Assembly: GCA_030789695.1 (NCBI GenBank)
Contig: CM061141.1
Location: 200,373,600-200,437,599 of the forward strand
Origin: Scilla litardierei
Taxonomy: Eukaryota > Streptophyta > Magnoliopsida > Asparagales > Asparagaceae
Direction: 5' to 3'
Length of the DNA: 64,000 bases
The notes below the pieces were generated by a model that saw nothing but the letters and a program-made list of their open reading frames with translations, made no database searches and had not been told where the DNA came from. The translations under genes were made by a program, and so were the position numbers. Shown piece after piece: positions 1-10,943 of the stretch (position 1 is its first letter; the number at the start of each line of letters is the position of its first letter).

Positions 1-111
1 TCGGGTGAGTTATCACCCGATCGGTTCGGCTGTAGCATCTTTTCAGCAAAAATTTCGACCTAATTGTCAACCGATCGGGGGAAAACTCAACCGATCGGTT
101 CGACTTAAAAC

Positions 112-121
112 CTATAAATAC
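112..121 (+). promoter_or_regulatory. Candidate internal TATA box upstream of ATHILA ORF1 (OUT, left)
   Basis: CTATAAATAC lies directly downstream of several CCGATCGG palindromes, the same order as in the LTR promoter. Once the NEST1 insertion is removed, the ORF1 start lies about 450 bp downstream. The right copy has the same box at 52865-52874. The promoter role is inferred from motif and position. Confidence 0.5.
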
Positions 122-225
122 AACAACACCCCACCCGTTCATCTCCCTCGCCCGATCTCGATTCTCTCTCACCGTTTCGACTTCCCCAAGCTCCAAACGG
201 CCTCGTTTCTCCCTCAACCTACCAC

Positions 226-230
226 ACAAC
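226..230. repeat. Target-site duplication ACAAC, left side of NEST1
   Basis: ACAAC here and ACAAC at 10860-10864 exactly flank the terminal TG...CA bases of NEST1. This is the 5-bp duplication expected of Ty3-type integration. Joining the flanks restores an uninterrupted OUT leader (CCACACAAC followed by CCTCTCAATC). Confidence 0.95.
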
Positions 231-1789
231 TGACCGGCGCCCCGCTTGAGTCGCGGCGGCGCGGTGTCGTTTACCGCAAGTTTCACGGTTAGTGTAGGGT
301 GCGGGAATATCGAACTCAGGGAGGCGAGGTTGTGCTTGGGTCAGGTAGGACCAAAATCACCCCGAGGGGCGAGCTAGCCCGAATCGGTGAATGGTTGTCA
401 CGAAAGGAAATAAACTGGTATGAACAACAAGAAGGAAAACCCGGGACTCTGGTTTCCACCCCGACGAGAGACTCTCGCCGATACAGCCTACGGGTATGGA
501 TAGCGATCGGGATTAGGGTCTAATGGTGAGACGTTGCCTCTGAAAGTGGTACCGGCGTCCCATGGGCCCGATATTCCGGTCGGTGCCCAGGATGATACAC
601 CGGACTTCCCGGGTTCGATCAGTGGGCACTCCCGTGTCCATAAACACTGATCGATCCCGGGAGCACTAAGCCCGCAACGATAACTCCCAACGTCTCATCC
701 TGCCGCTCCCGCGTGCTAGGATTCGACGTCTACGCTAAGGGTGTGAGCTATGGCTAGGGAGTCAACCGCCAAGTTTATTCCCCCTTGGCCCGACGGTCAA
801 AGGCGGTCTTTTTCCCGCCGATGACAATGAAACACCCCGCGTAACCGTTAGATTCCTACTCCCTATCGATTTCCTAACCCTACGGACGCATCGGGAAGAG
901 CCCCCGAAGGGGCTTCCACCAAAATCCCAGATTTGGGAACTACTCACAAAAATTCATGAAAAAGCAATCTAAATGAAATTTAACTGTTGGAATCATAATC
1001 GGACAATTGCAATGCGGAAGTAATAGAGTAATAAAGACAATACTAAAATTTTAGAAAGATCTGAAAACTTACAAAAGAGTAACAATTACAGCCGTCACAG
1101 GGAAATAAAACAGTAGAAAAAATAACAGCTCTCGTTTCTGGAACCCTAGGGGTTCTATTTATAGACCGCCGCATCAACCGATCGGTTGACAAGTCAACCG
1201 ATCGGTTGATCCGTTACAGATAAATTACAGAAAACGGCGACTTTTCACCCGATCTCATGAACCGGTCGGGTGAGTTCTTGAGTGACTGGTTGGATCTTGG
1301 AGCGGTCGGGTGAATCGATCGGTTCAACGTCCGTGTCTTCAGCTCATCTTCTTCAGCTACAGATGAACCGATCGGGTGAGAGTCACCCGATCGGTTGGAA
1401 TTCTGCTCGAAAAAACAGAGAACAGCCGCCCGCAGAACCGGTCTGCGAACCGGTCGGGTGACTTCTTTGTGAGCTGTGGCAGAGACCGGGTGGTGCACGT
1501 GTGCATCACCCGATCGGTTGGAGATGACCAACCGATCGGGTGAGGGGCTGAAAGATGAATTCTTTGGCGTTTGACCCCCTGGATCACGCGTGACTTCTCC
1601 CGTTGCTCCGGGGACTTGGGATATCATCGTTAAACGTCCCCTACGTGGTCAATCCCCTGCAATCATGGAAAAACAAAGAAAAGTGAAAGAAAACGGGAAA
1701 ATACACGAAAACGAATAAGAGACGGCGGAAAAACATGGAGAAACACAAAAGAAAACGTGCGTGAATATATGAAATATAAACGCACGTCA
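231..1789 (-). repeat. 3' LTR of NEST1
   Basis: Same length as the 5' LTR at 9301-10859 and differing at scattered positions. The U3 part (sense strand, high to low coordinate) holds an array of CCGATCGG-type palindromes at about 1183-1550. It is followed by the TATA box CTATAAATAG (1155-1164 read on minus). Frames crossing the palindromes translate into repeats such as NRSGD and HPIG and are not genes. The LTR-specific variants are shared with NEST2, so both copies descend from one insertion. Confidence 0.93.
1155..1164 (-). promoter_or_regulatory. TATA box in NEST1 3' LTR
   Basis: CTATAAATAG on the sense strand, just downstream of the palindrome array. The equivalent box in the 5' LTR is at 10225-10234. 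An AGAACCCC-type tract follows where a start site would be expected. Function is inferred. Confidence 0.65.
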
Positions 1790-1804
1790 AAATCCCCCAA
1801 GCTG
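1790..1804 (-). promoter_or_regulatory. Polypurine tract of NEST1
   Basis: Sense strand reads CAGCTTGGGGGATTT directly against the LTR start TGACGTGCG. This is the plus-strand primer site. A short inverted repeat built around CCTCGAGGA lies just upstream in the sense direction (about 1812-1834) and recurs in the same place in OUT (about 17800) and element B (about 36635). Confidence 0.9.
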
Positions 1805-3436
1805 AACTCTTCCTCGTCCTCGAGGAAGACGAGTGAGAGTAGGAGCTCGGAAGGGGAAAATAAAGAGGAAGAAAGAAAAAAGAAAACTCTAAGCCCTAGA
1901 TCGTCCATCAGAGCCACAAAAATCAAAAACGACACACCAAGCAAGCAAACGCCAAATCTCACCACTAAACCTAGGAAAGCGAGTCCAAATAAGTGTCGTG
2001 GGTCCATGCAGTGAAGCGCGAGTGAGCGTGGTCGTGTGCTAGCAAATGGTGACGCTTTCTACGATGTGCTATGAGGCTCGATAAACACAAATCCAAGAAA
2101 TGACCCAAAATATCGATCCGAATTGAATTTAGCGGCGAATATAAGTTCAAGCATGCATGAGAAGAGTGAGAATAGAAGCGTATCATGCATCGGGGACTCC
2201 ACAACTAGGGTCAAGGAAATCACGCCACTATAGCCTAGATACTAGCTAAAAAGTTCCTAAGCCAAGTGTTTTCGATAACGACGGGGGTTGAGATGATGTG
2301 GAGAAGAACACTCGGTGCAAATTCTCGCCTTCCCTTTATTCTCGGCAAGTAGGAAAATATTCACACGGGAATTTTTTTGGGTTTTGGGTATTTGCATATT
2401 TTTTTGGCTTTTTGGCTATACAATCTTTTTCTTTTCTTTTTGGGTTTTTCTTTTCTTTTCTCTTTTTTTTTGGGTTTTTGAATTTTGGGCTTTTGGCTAC
2501 ACACATGTGTACTCTCCCAAGTGGGAGAACGGTACACGACGAGGGGATTTGCACCAAGTAAAACAAAAAAGAAGTCGAAATCTAAACACTCGGGCAAAGG
2601 AGACTATTCTCGCTAAATAGAGCTTAGGCTAAATGGGCTATCCTAGTCCTTAGTTGTGGAATCCCGACGCATGCGAATTGAAGTATACGATATAAATATA
2701 GCATGCATTTAGTGGAAACAAATACCGCATATTCAAATCGGAGCATGATAATCTAGGGGTCATTCCTGGACAGGTATATAAAGTAAAATCACAAAGCAGA
2801 AGCACACCAAATGCTAGTCACGACACACGACTCACAAAAAGCTAAGTGGACCCACGATGCATGAAATGCAAGAGGACTCGAAATCCTAGGGTTAGTGAGT
2901 GTGATTATCGATGCAATGCTAGGTGTGTGTGACTTTGTGGCGATTCATCATAGGATTCATCTCTAGGAGAAAGAGCTAGAAAAAAGAAGAAAAGAAAAAA
3001 TAAAAACACGATGAAAACGACACAAAAAACGAAAAAGAAGGACACAAACGACGCACACAGTGCGACTCCCCCAAGCTGAAGTTTGCATTGCCCTCAATGC
3101 AATATGAGTGAGTACGGGAGGGCAATGAAAATGGGGGGGGATACGCACTGACACAAAAAGAAATGAAAACGAGGAAAACACAGATGAAATTGAAAAAAGA
3201 AGGAAAGATCAAAATCAAAATCAAACAACACGAAAATAAAAAATAAAAATCACACGGTACGACACTCAAAAAAGTGAAAAACAAGCACACAGACAAAAAA
3301 TGAGAAAAACAAACAAAACACGACAGCACACAAAAATGGACGTCCCCCAAGCTAGACCAGAAAGTGCTAGCGAAGTGATATGATCAATGAAATGCAGAGA
3401 TGTGCAAGGGGGAGTCAAAAACAAAAAGAGGTGAAA
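1805..3436 (-). other. 3' untranslated region of NEST1
   Basis: About 1.6 kb without a credible gene. It contains a skewed pyrimidine/purine tract (about 2370-2490, T-rich on plus). It also has a hairpin (3086-3095 paired with 3118-3127, 10-bp stem, 22-nt loop) followed in the sense direction by CTTGGGGGAG (minus strand, 3061-3080), and another internal purine tract at 3341-3354. The same landmarks occur in OUT. Frames in the T-rich tract are low-complexity (Phe/Lys-rich) and rejected. Confidence 0.75.
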
Positions 3437-5387
3437 TCAGAAAGCAGCAGAAGGTGAGTCCTCGTCCTCCTCGGAAGAGGGTGTGGATGGGTGGTCGGGG
3501 GAGGCTGGGGGTGTGCTTAGAAGTGGGGAATGAGGTGAAGGTATAGGGGCAGGGGTGGTGTGAATAATTGGAAGAGTGTCGGTGGTGGTGGGTGGTGGTG
3601 GTAGGAAGGCAATCAAGGCGGTGGTGAGAGGAATAGAAATGGAGGAAGTAGATGTGGTGGTGACGGTAGTGGGAGGTGGTGGGAGGGATCTGGAGCGTAC
3701 CAGTAATTTCCTCCGGCGCACGTATGGAGTGACGGAGGAGGATGGAGGTAGCGTGAGTGCGGTGGAAGTGGTCGGGAGGGGTGAAGTGGATGCCGGGATG
3801 GGATGTGAAGATGGAGGAGAAGAATGTGTTGAGGGGGGTGATGGATGTGGGGAAGTGTGGGTGGGTGGAGGAGAAGATCGCCGGGGTGGTGAAGGTGGGG
3901 GTGGTGAAGGTGGGGGTGGTCCGTGGATATGAGTAAGAAGGCGGAGAATGGCGGCCACGTTCCTCTCAAGTGCGAGGAAACGTGGGTGAGTGAGAAAGGA
4001 GGATGGGGATGGGTCTGAGGAAGCAGAGGACATGGCGAGCTCACGAAGGGCAGCGACCTCCCTCTCAAGTCCCCGACGGGCAGATACCTGACGGCGACCA
4101 AAAGATGTAGACTGACGCGAGGCAGAGGTGGTGCCACCAGGTAAGGTCGAAGAGGTGCCGGCGACAGTGGTCATGCCGGCACAGGAGACAAGGCCAGAAA
4201 TGGCCGCAAAGAGGTGCTCAGACGTGATCGGTCCCGGAGCAGAAACAGGACGACTCAGGCCAGCCCCTAAATCCCCCACAGACGCAGGGATATCCTGCTC
4301 GCCTAAGTGGGCGGCATGGGACGGTGATCTGCGGGCGTCTGCGGGAAAGAAAGGAAGATTCAACCCAGCTAAGAAGTCAGGATCAGGAGGGAAAGTCCAA
4401 TCTCCCACGAGAGCAAGGGTCATGCGAGCGGGGTTTGATCATGTGGATGTGCCGCAGGACATCAATATCGAGATGTGAGGGTCCTGCGGCAGCTGGAAGA
4501 TTATTGGGGATGGTGATATTGAATTGGGCGTGAGAGCATATGATCGTGATGATGCCCCCACAACAGAACTTCCCCTTCCCGGCCCGGCTGATCTCGAGTA
4601 GCTTGTAAACAAGCCAATCGCTGCCATGGATGGGGACGGTAGGGGCCCTGAAGCTGACTCCATCATCATCCCGGACATAAGGAAAAGTCATGGCCCAAAG
4701 GATAAAAAGGTCAGGGATAGTCACAGTACCAGACTCGTCCCTAGGAAAGAATGCAGATGAAATGATCCTGTGGGCTAAACGAAACACGGGATGAATGATG
4801 GAGGAGGCCTTGGCCCTTCCTCGGGGGTAATCACGGATCAAAGTGAGGCGGAACCAGAATTGATCGATATCAAACTCGGGCGTGTACCCGTAGTGTCGGA
4901 TGGCATCGTCCCCGAGATTGGGGAAACCAAATATATCGTTGATCGTGTTCAGATTCGTGGTGACACTACGGTTACGCACCCTGAATTTAATGATCGACCC
5001 GGACTCCCAAGTAAGTGTGGAGAGGAATTCGAGTGTGAGTGCCGGGTAGGATACTGCATGAGCATTAAGAAATGCCAACCATCCTAAGTTAGCGAAAAGA
5101 GATTCGACCTCGGTGAAGACACCGAGATCGACAAGTGTACGTGCGTGCGGGAACTTAGTGGATAGATGCCCTCGAGCATCAAGCCTACGGTAGAAATCTT
5201 TGTGCTCCTGGTTCCGAAAAACATACCCGTGTGGGCCCAACATTGGGTCCACAGGGGGGATAACAGGCGGAGGGGGGCCAAGTGTAAGTGCTCGTGTACG
5301 GGAAGGGGGGCGTGTTTGTTTTCGTCTCTTTCGAGACGGCTCCTCTTCCCGCATGATACCCTTCCCCTTATCCATATCTTTAGCCAT
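3437..5387 (-). pseudogene. ATHILA ORF1-like protein gene, frameshifted (NEST1)
   Basis: The first frame (5387 to 4383) starts MAKDMDKGKG, has a basic KRRK segment, then the ATHILA ORF1 family core (LEFLSTL, INDIFGFPNLGDDA, HPVFRLAHRI, DLFILWAMTF). The second frame (4423 to 3437) continues with LVGDWTFPPD and a long Pro/Ser/Thr-rich tail ending in acidic SEEDEDS. The frames are separated by a deletion: OUT has 68 extra bases at the matching point (about 12142-12209) between the short repeats GCCCCGC and ACCCCGC. The role of this protein in Athila elements is unknown; it occupies the env position but I see no signal peptide or transmembrane segment. The start is set by the MAKDxDKGKG match to OUT (11205). 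Confidence 0.85.
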
Positions 5388-6380
5388 GTGTGTGTGAGAG
5401 AGCAAGAATTAGTGCAAAGAATCGTGGATGCACACTAACACAAGCAAACGAGCAAGCTCAACAAATAGGGCAAATATATAATATAAGCTTAGGAGCGAGT
5501 TTACCCAAGCAGAATGGTGGAGCTTGCTCGTTGATGTCCCCACACTGTTCAGCGAGAGTAGCTTGGAGCCGCGGCGAACTCCTTCGGCAAGAATTTTCGG
5601 ATGGGTGGGGTTTGGGGGAAAATGAGGTGAAAAATACGGAATGGGAGGAGAGAGAGGGTGAAGGTGATGGAGGAATTGATGGAGGAGGTGGAGAGAGGGA
5701 GTGATGGAGGAGTAGGGGACGTGGGGGAGTGGGGATCGGTTGTTGGAGAAGAGGGGAAGACGAAACGACGGCGAGATTTGCGATCGGGCGAGGGCGGAAA
5801 CGAGCGGGTGTCGGGGGGTATTTATAGGGGTTTAAGTCGAACCGATCGGGTGTCTTTTCACCCGGTCGGTTGACGGTTAGGTCGAAAATCTTGCCGAAGA
5901 AATGCTACAGGCGAACCGGTCGGTTGAGATGTCAACCGATCGGTTGGCCGCTCCACACATTTTCCCGAGAACTTAGGGCTGCTCACCTGGTCACGTCAAC
6001 CGATCGTGCATGAACTCAACCGATATGTTGATATTTCCCCAAAAATTTCCGAGAGTTCTCCCCAGCTCACCCGGTCTTCCACCCGGTCTCTTCATTACTC
6101 AACCGATCGGTTCATTCGGGGACAGATCTCGGCATGTATCTGATACATCCCAACCGATCGGGTGAGTTATCACCCGATCGGTTGGGGCTTGTTTCCTGCA
6201 AAAACCAAGAAATTTGCTTAAGTCCCTGAACGGATGTTCTCGCGGCTGATTTTATTTATAAAAATAGATAAAATAAAGTAAAAAAATAACGCTAAAAAGT
6301 GGGAAAAAGTTTAGAACATGGGTTGCCTCCCATGAAGCGCACTTGTTTAACGTCGTTGGCTCGACGCCCGCAAGAGATGC
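5388..6380 (-). promoter_or_regulatory. Spacer with palindrome array and internal TATA (NEST1)
   Basis: Non-coding spacer between gag-pro and ORF1, where an autonomous Athila would have pol. CCGATCGG occurs at 5842, 5936, 6103, 6154 and 6174, with near-matches between. The 6149-6185 segment is a perfect inverted repeat with 16-bp arms and a GTTA centre. In the sense direction the array ends in CTATAAATAC (5818-5827), about 430 bp before the ORF1 start. This mirrors U3 of the LTR and suggests a second promoter for ORF1. Promoter activity is inference. Confidence 0.6.
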
Positions 6381-9107
6381 TCATGGTGGCTGATACGGGT
6401 GATGCCCAAATTTCGGCATCTCTTTCTCGTTGGAGCTGGAGGCACTTGGAGTAGTCAGCGGCTGGAAAAATACTTGCTCGACTACCCTCCCTTTGTTCTT
6501 GGGGTCCGGGGGCTTTTCCTTGGTGTTGGCGCTTCCCGCCATTTTCTTCAGGATCCGAATCTCGTCTTTAGTGAGGTCCGTGGGCTCCTTCCTCGTTCTC
6601 CCCACAGGAGGGGCTTTGGCGAACCCGGGAGGGGTCGTTCTTGCTGCACTCGGTTTTCCAGCAGCTTCTTTGCTCTCGGGGCCGTCTCCATCTTCCGAAT
6701 ACCCCAAGTCATCGGGGGGGGGGGGGGGGGGGGGGTTTGTCAGGAGAATCTCCCAGGAGCTCTCCTCTGCAGCTTTTTCTTCTTCTATCTCAAGCAAATT
6801 GCACCGGGGGTCGTCAGGTGGATCGGGGTGCTTCATTGATAATCCCAGATCGAACTCAACTTTCTCTCCGCTGACGTTCAAAGAGAGCTTTCCGTTCTTC
6901 ACATCTATTAGAACGCCAGCAGTGGCCATGAAGGGCCGTCCCAGGATAATGGGGGTGTGTGCGTCTTCGGGCATGTCCACGACTACAAAGTCCACGGGCA
7001 CATGCACCCCTCTCACATTCACGGGGAGATCATCCACAATTCCCACCGGATATTTGACCGACCGGTCAGCTAGTTGTAGGGTCATACCGGTGGGCTCCAA
7101 ATCACCCATTCCTATTCTTCTGTACATCGACAAGGGCATCAAGCTAACACTCGCTCCTAGATCGACGAGTGCACGATTAATCTTCACAGCCCCGATTGTG
7201 CAAGGAATAGAGAAGCTCCCCGGGTCCTTGAGTTTCGGCGGGTTTGCCCTCTGAATAAGAGCGCTACATTCCGCCGTCAGCACCACTTTCTCTTTTCTTG
7301 ACCCTCTGGTCACCAAATCCTTCAAGAATTTTGCATAGGAGGGGATTGTTTCGATTGCCTCTAAGAAGGGGATTTGCAGGCTTAGGTCCTTGACCATGGC
7401 GAAGAACTTCCCATATTTCTCATCAATTTTTGCCTGAGCCAACCGTTGTGGAAATGGCACAACGGGTTCATACACTTTCGGGCTCTCCTCCTCCTTCTTC
7501 TTCTCTTCTTCAGACACTCCCTCCGTAGTCATGGGATTTGATGACGAAGCACCGGCGTCATTTGATTTTTCAGTCGGTCTCTCAACGACCAATGGTGCTT
7601 CTGGGTTGCTAGGGGGCACTCTAGTGGGAATTTGTGTCCCGCTTCTCAGAACGATAGCGGACACATTTGCGTGCTCGTGCACGAGTGCCGATGTTTGTGT
7701 TGCTCCCCTCGGGTTCACCTCCGGTTGTGGCGGTAATTGGTTTTGTGACCTTGCAAGGTTCGCCACTTGTAACCCCAGCTGGGTTACTTGGTCCGTGAGG
7801 GTCCGCTGACCCATTTCCAGCTTTTGGTTGATCCTCTCCTGATTGGTAATATATTGAGTCAAGAGAGACTCAACCGGAGAGACGGCCCTCTGTTGGCCAT
7901 ACTGCTGCTGCTGCTGGAACGGTTGCTGATTCCTGGGGGCGTAAGGTTGTTGCTGAAATGGTTGCTGCTGTGGCCTAGCCGGCTGATATGTTTGTTGCTG
8001 CGGCTGCTGAGGCGGCGAGGGCTGAAATGGTGGCCGGTAACTGAAATTCGGGTGGTTCCGGTTGTTGGGAGAGTAGGCCGGGTTGGAATTTGTCCTTGGC
8101 GGATACGGCGCATTCCCCGTGGGGTTGTAAAATAGTGCGCTCGCCTGATCCAACGGTGGTGAGATGTCACCACCGTCGAATTCCCCAAAGAATTCAGACT
8201 CTACCGCAGAAACTTGCTGTGTACCGGCCCCACCGGCTCCTACCATTAGTGCGGAGATCTGGGTCGAAAGCAAGTCGAACTTGCTTGAAAGTTTGTCGAC
8301 GTCCTCGACTCTGTGTATACCCCCGGATCTTGGTGTGGCTCTCTCGTCACATCACCGCTCATTGTTGGATGCCATATTTTCCAGAATATGCCCGGCATCT
8401 TCCTCGCTCCTAGACATGAAGGAACCCCCAGCCGCGGCGTCCATAGAAGATTTCAGGTCATCCCTCAACCCATTGTAGAACAGATTAATAATCTGCCACT
8501 TCGGAAGCTCATGGTGAGGGCATCTTCTTTGCATCTCTTTATATCTCGTCCAAGCTTCATGCAAGGACTCGTGGCTGGCCTGGGAGAAGGAGGAGATCTC
8601 ACTCCTCAACTTCATGGTGTTCCCCGGAGGAAAGAACTTCGTCAGAAAAGCGTTGGAGAGCTTCTCCCAGGTGTTGAAAGTGTTGGGGTCCTCCCCCCTT
8701 AGCCATTGCTTGGCTTTGTCTCGCAAAGAGAAGGGGAACAGCTTCAGACGGATAGCCTCTGTAGTGACACCATTAATCCGGAAGGTGTCACACTTCTCCA
8801 AGAATGAGTCCAGGTGCTCGATCGGGCTCTCCATAGGTGCACCCACAAACTGGTCCTGCTGGATCCATGTCACTAGAGACGGCTTCAGCTCAAAGCTTTG
8901 GGCCGCAATAGCTGGAGATCGGATGGCGGAAGTCGACTCGATGGATGGCATCGAGTACTCCAGCAGAGACTTGTGAGGTGGGGTGTTCTCCTCCATGGAT
9001 TCGGGGTCTTCTCTTATTCGCTTCTCGGCGACCAAACGCCTAAGGGTGGCGTTAATCTCTGGATCGAGGGGAATCAAGTCGTCAAGACTCCTTGAACTCC
9101 TGCGCAT
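6381..9107 (-). pseudogene. gag-pro: Athila-type gag-protease gene, one nonsense codon (NEST1)
   Basis: From the ATG at 9105-9107 (MRRSSRSLDDLIP) one frame runs to 6381, about 909 codons, broken by a single TGA at 8352-8354 that is TGG in NEST2. The Gag domain (PF03732 type) shows RLKLFPFSLRDKAKQWL, FLTKFFPPG and LFYNGL. A Gln/Pro-rich segment and a coiled-coil-like stretch follow. The retroviral-type aspartic protease has VDLGASVSLMP around the catalytic Asp and IILGRPF near its end. DLGAS instead of DTGAS is usual for Athila proteases. The polyproline run matches a 22-base G run (6714-6735) that is 19 bases in NEST2. No RT follows. Confidence 0.92.
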
Positions 9108-9276
9108 GAAAAACAACAAACACCCGTGAAGCGACAAGTGGGAAAGAAACAGATAAAATAAGAAATAAAAACAAGAAAAGTAAAGAAGAAAAAGGAGAAT
9201 GCGAAAATTATCGCGAGGTAGGGGTATGAGCTAGACACGAGAGTTCAAGAGATCCTAAAATAACAAGCACGTTGCC

Positions 9277-9294
9277 TCCCCGGCAACGGCGCCA
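9277..9294 (-). other. Primer binding site, tRNA-Asp (NEST1)
   Basis: Sense strand TGGCGCCGTTGCCGGGGA, the tRNA-Asp 3'-end complement typical of Athila/Tat elements, six bases inside the LTR end. The same 18-mer is at 49408-49425 (OUT) and 62046-62063 (NEST2). Confidence 0.92.
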
Positions 9295-9300
9295 TAAACT

Positions 9301-10859
9301 TGACCGGCGCCCCGCTTGAGTTGCGGCGGCGCGGTGTCGTTAACCGCAAGTTTCACGGTTAGTGTAGGGTGCGGGAATATCGAACTCAGGGAGGCGAGGT
9401 TGTGCTTGGGTCAGGTAGGACCAAAATCACCCCGAGGGGCGAGCTAGCCTGAATCGGTGAATGGTTGTCACGAAAGGAAATAAACTGGTATGAACAACAA
9501 GAAGGAAAACCCGGGACTCTGGTTTCCACCCCGACGAGAGACTCTCGCCGATACGGCCTACGGGTATGGATAGCGATCGGGATTAGGGTCTAATGGTGAG
9601 ACGTTGCCTCTGAAAGTGGTACCGGCGTCCCATGGGCCCGATATTCCGGTCGGTGCCCAGGATGATACACCGAACTTCCCGGGTTCGATCAGTGGGCACT
9701 CACGTGTCCATAAACACTGATCGATCCCGGGAGCACTAAGCCCGCAACGATAACTCCCAACGTCTCATCCTGCCGCTCCCGCGTGCTAGGATTCGATGTC
9801 TACGCTAAGGGTGTGAGCTATGGCTAGGGAGTCAACCGCCAAGTTTATTCCCCCTTGGCCCGACGGTCAAAGGCGGTCTTTTTCCCGCCGATGACAATGA
9901 AACACCCCGCGTAACCGTTAGATTCCTACTCCCTATCGATTTCCTAACCATACGGATGCATCGGGAAGAGCCCCCGAAGGGGCTTCCACCAAAATCCCAG
10001 ATTTGGGAACTACTCACAAAAATTCATGAAAAAGCAATCTAAATGAAATTTAACCGTTGGAATCATAATCGGAAAATTGCAATGCGGAAGTAATAGAGTA
10101 ATAAAGACAATACTAAAATTTTAGAAAGATCTGAAAACTTACAAAAGAGTAACAATTACAGCCGTCACAGGGAAATAAAACAGTAGAAAAAATAACAGCT
10201 CTCGTTTCTGGAACCCTAGGGGTTCTATTTATAGACCGCCGCATCAACCGATCGGTTGACAAGTCAACCGATCGGTTAATCCGTTACAGATAAATTACAG
10301 AAAACGGCGACTTTTCACCCGATCTCATGAACCGGTCGGGTGAGTTCTTGAGTGACTGGTTGGATCTTGGAGCTGTCGGGTGAATCGATCGGTTCAACGT
10401 CCGTGTCTTCAGCTCATCTTCTTCAGCTACAGATGAACCGATCGGGTGAGAGTCACCCGATCGGTTGGAATTCTGCTCGAAAAAACAGAGAACAGCCGCC
10501 CGCAGAACCGGTCTGCGAACCGGTCGGGTGACTTCTTTGTGAGCTGCGGCAGAGACCGGGTGGTGCACGCGTGCATCACCCGATCGGTTGGAGATGACCA
10601 ACCGATCGGGTGAGGGGCTGAAAGATGAATTCTTTGGCGTTTGACCCCCTGGATCACGCGTGACTTCTCCCGTTGCTCCGGGGACTTGGGATATCATCGT
10701 TAAACGTCCCCTACGTGGTCAATCCCCTGCAATCATGGAAAAACAAAGAAAAGTGAAAGAAAACGGGAAAATACACGAAAACGAATAAGAGACGGCAGAA
10801 AAACATGGAGAAACACAAAAGAAAACGTGCGTGAATATATGAAATATAAACGCACGTCA
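9301..10859 (-). repeat. 5' LTR of NEST1
   Basis: Sense strand begins TGACGTGCG at 10859 and ends GGTCA at 9301. It carries the palindrome array (about 10253-10620), TATA at 10225-10234, and an inverted repeat of the GGAAG-CCCC/GGGG-CTTCC type near 9966-9989. It is the likely promoter for gag-pro. Confidence 0.93.
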
Positions 10860-10864
10860 ACAAC
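10860..10864. repeat. Target-site duplication ACAAC, right side of NEST1
   Basis: Exact match to 226-230, immediately outside the TGACGTGCG terminus of the minus-strand element. Confidence 0.95.
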
Positions 10865-10893
10865 CCTCTCAATCGACCTCTCCCCTCTCTCTT

Positions 10894-10943
<50 letters not shown>

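Larger units (their letters stand above)
1..230 (+). mobile_element. OUT element, left copy: gag-pro/ORF1 spacer with internal promoter
   Basis: This is non-coding spacer between gag-pro and ORF1 of the plus-strand Athila-like element, seen complete in the right copy at 52478-52983. It carries CCGATCGG palindromes, followed by a TATA box (CTATAAATAC, 112-121) and a CT-rich leader. The element continues at 10865 after the NEST1 insertion. An apparent reading frame here only translates the palindromes and leader, so I do not call a gene. Confidence 0.8.
231..10859 (-). mobile_element. NEST1: non-autonomous Athila-like LTR retrotransposon, complete with both LTRs
   Basis: A 10.6-kb minus-strand element with two 1,559-bp LTRs starting TGACGTGCG and ending GGTCA on the sense strand. 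It has a tRNA-Asp PBS, a polypurine tract and a perfect 5-bp TSD. Sense order is 5' LTR, PBS, gag-pro, spacer with internal promoter, ATHILA ORF1, long 3' UTR, PPT, 3' LTR. No reverse transcriptase, RNase H or integrase is encoded; the space where Athila pol should lie is only about 1 kb of non-coding spacer. It would therefore need enzymes in trans. It sits antisense inside a relative of the same lineage (OUT). Confidence 0.93.

Noticed and set aside
762..947. 61-codon minus-strand frame repeated in the four NEST LTRs
   Set aside because: Lies in the LTR leader, has no known domain, and identity is explained by duplication.
1214..1627. 137-codon minus-strand frame conserved in all four NEST LTRs
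   Set aside because: Its sequence (NRSGD, HPIG repeats) is a translation of the CCGATCGG palindromes. Conservation follows from the LTR copies being near-identical; there is no domain.
2298..2620. Phe-rich and Lys-rich frames around the pyrimidine tract (also at 55071-55393 and 17041-17559)
   Set aside because: Translations of a T-rich/A-rich simple sequence; both strands are open for the same reason.
3576..3932. Gly/Val-rich plus-strand frame opposite the ORF1 tail (copy at 56349-56705)
   Set aside because: Antisense shadow of the Pro/Thr/Ser-rich ORF1 C-terminus.
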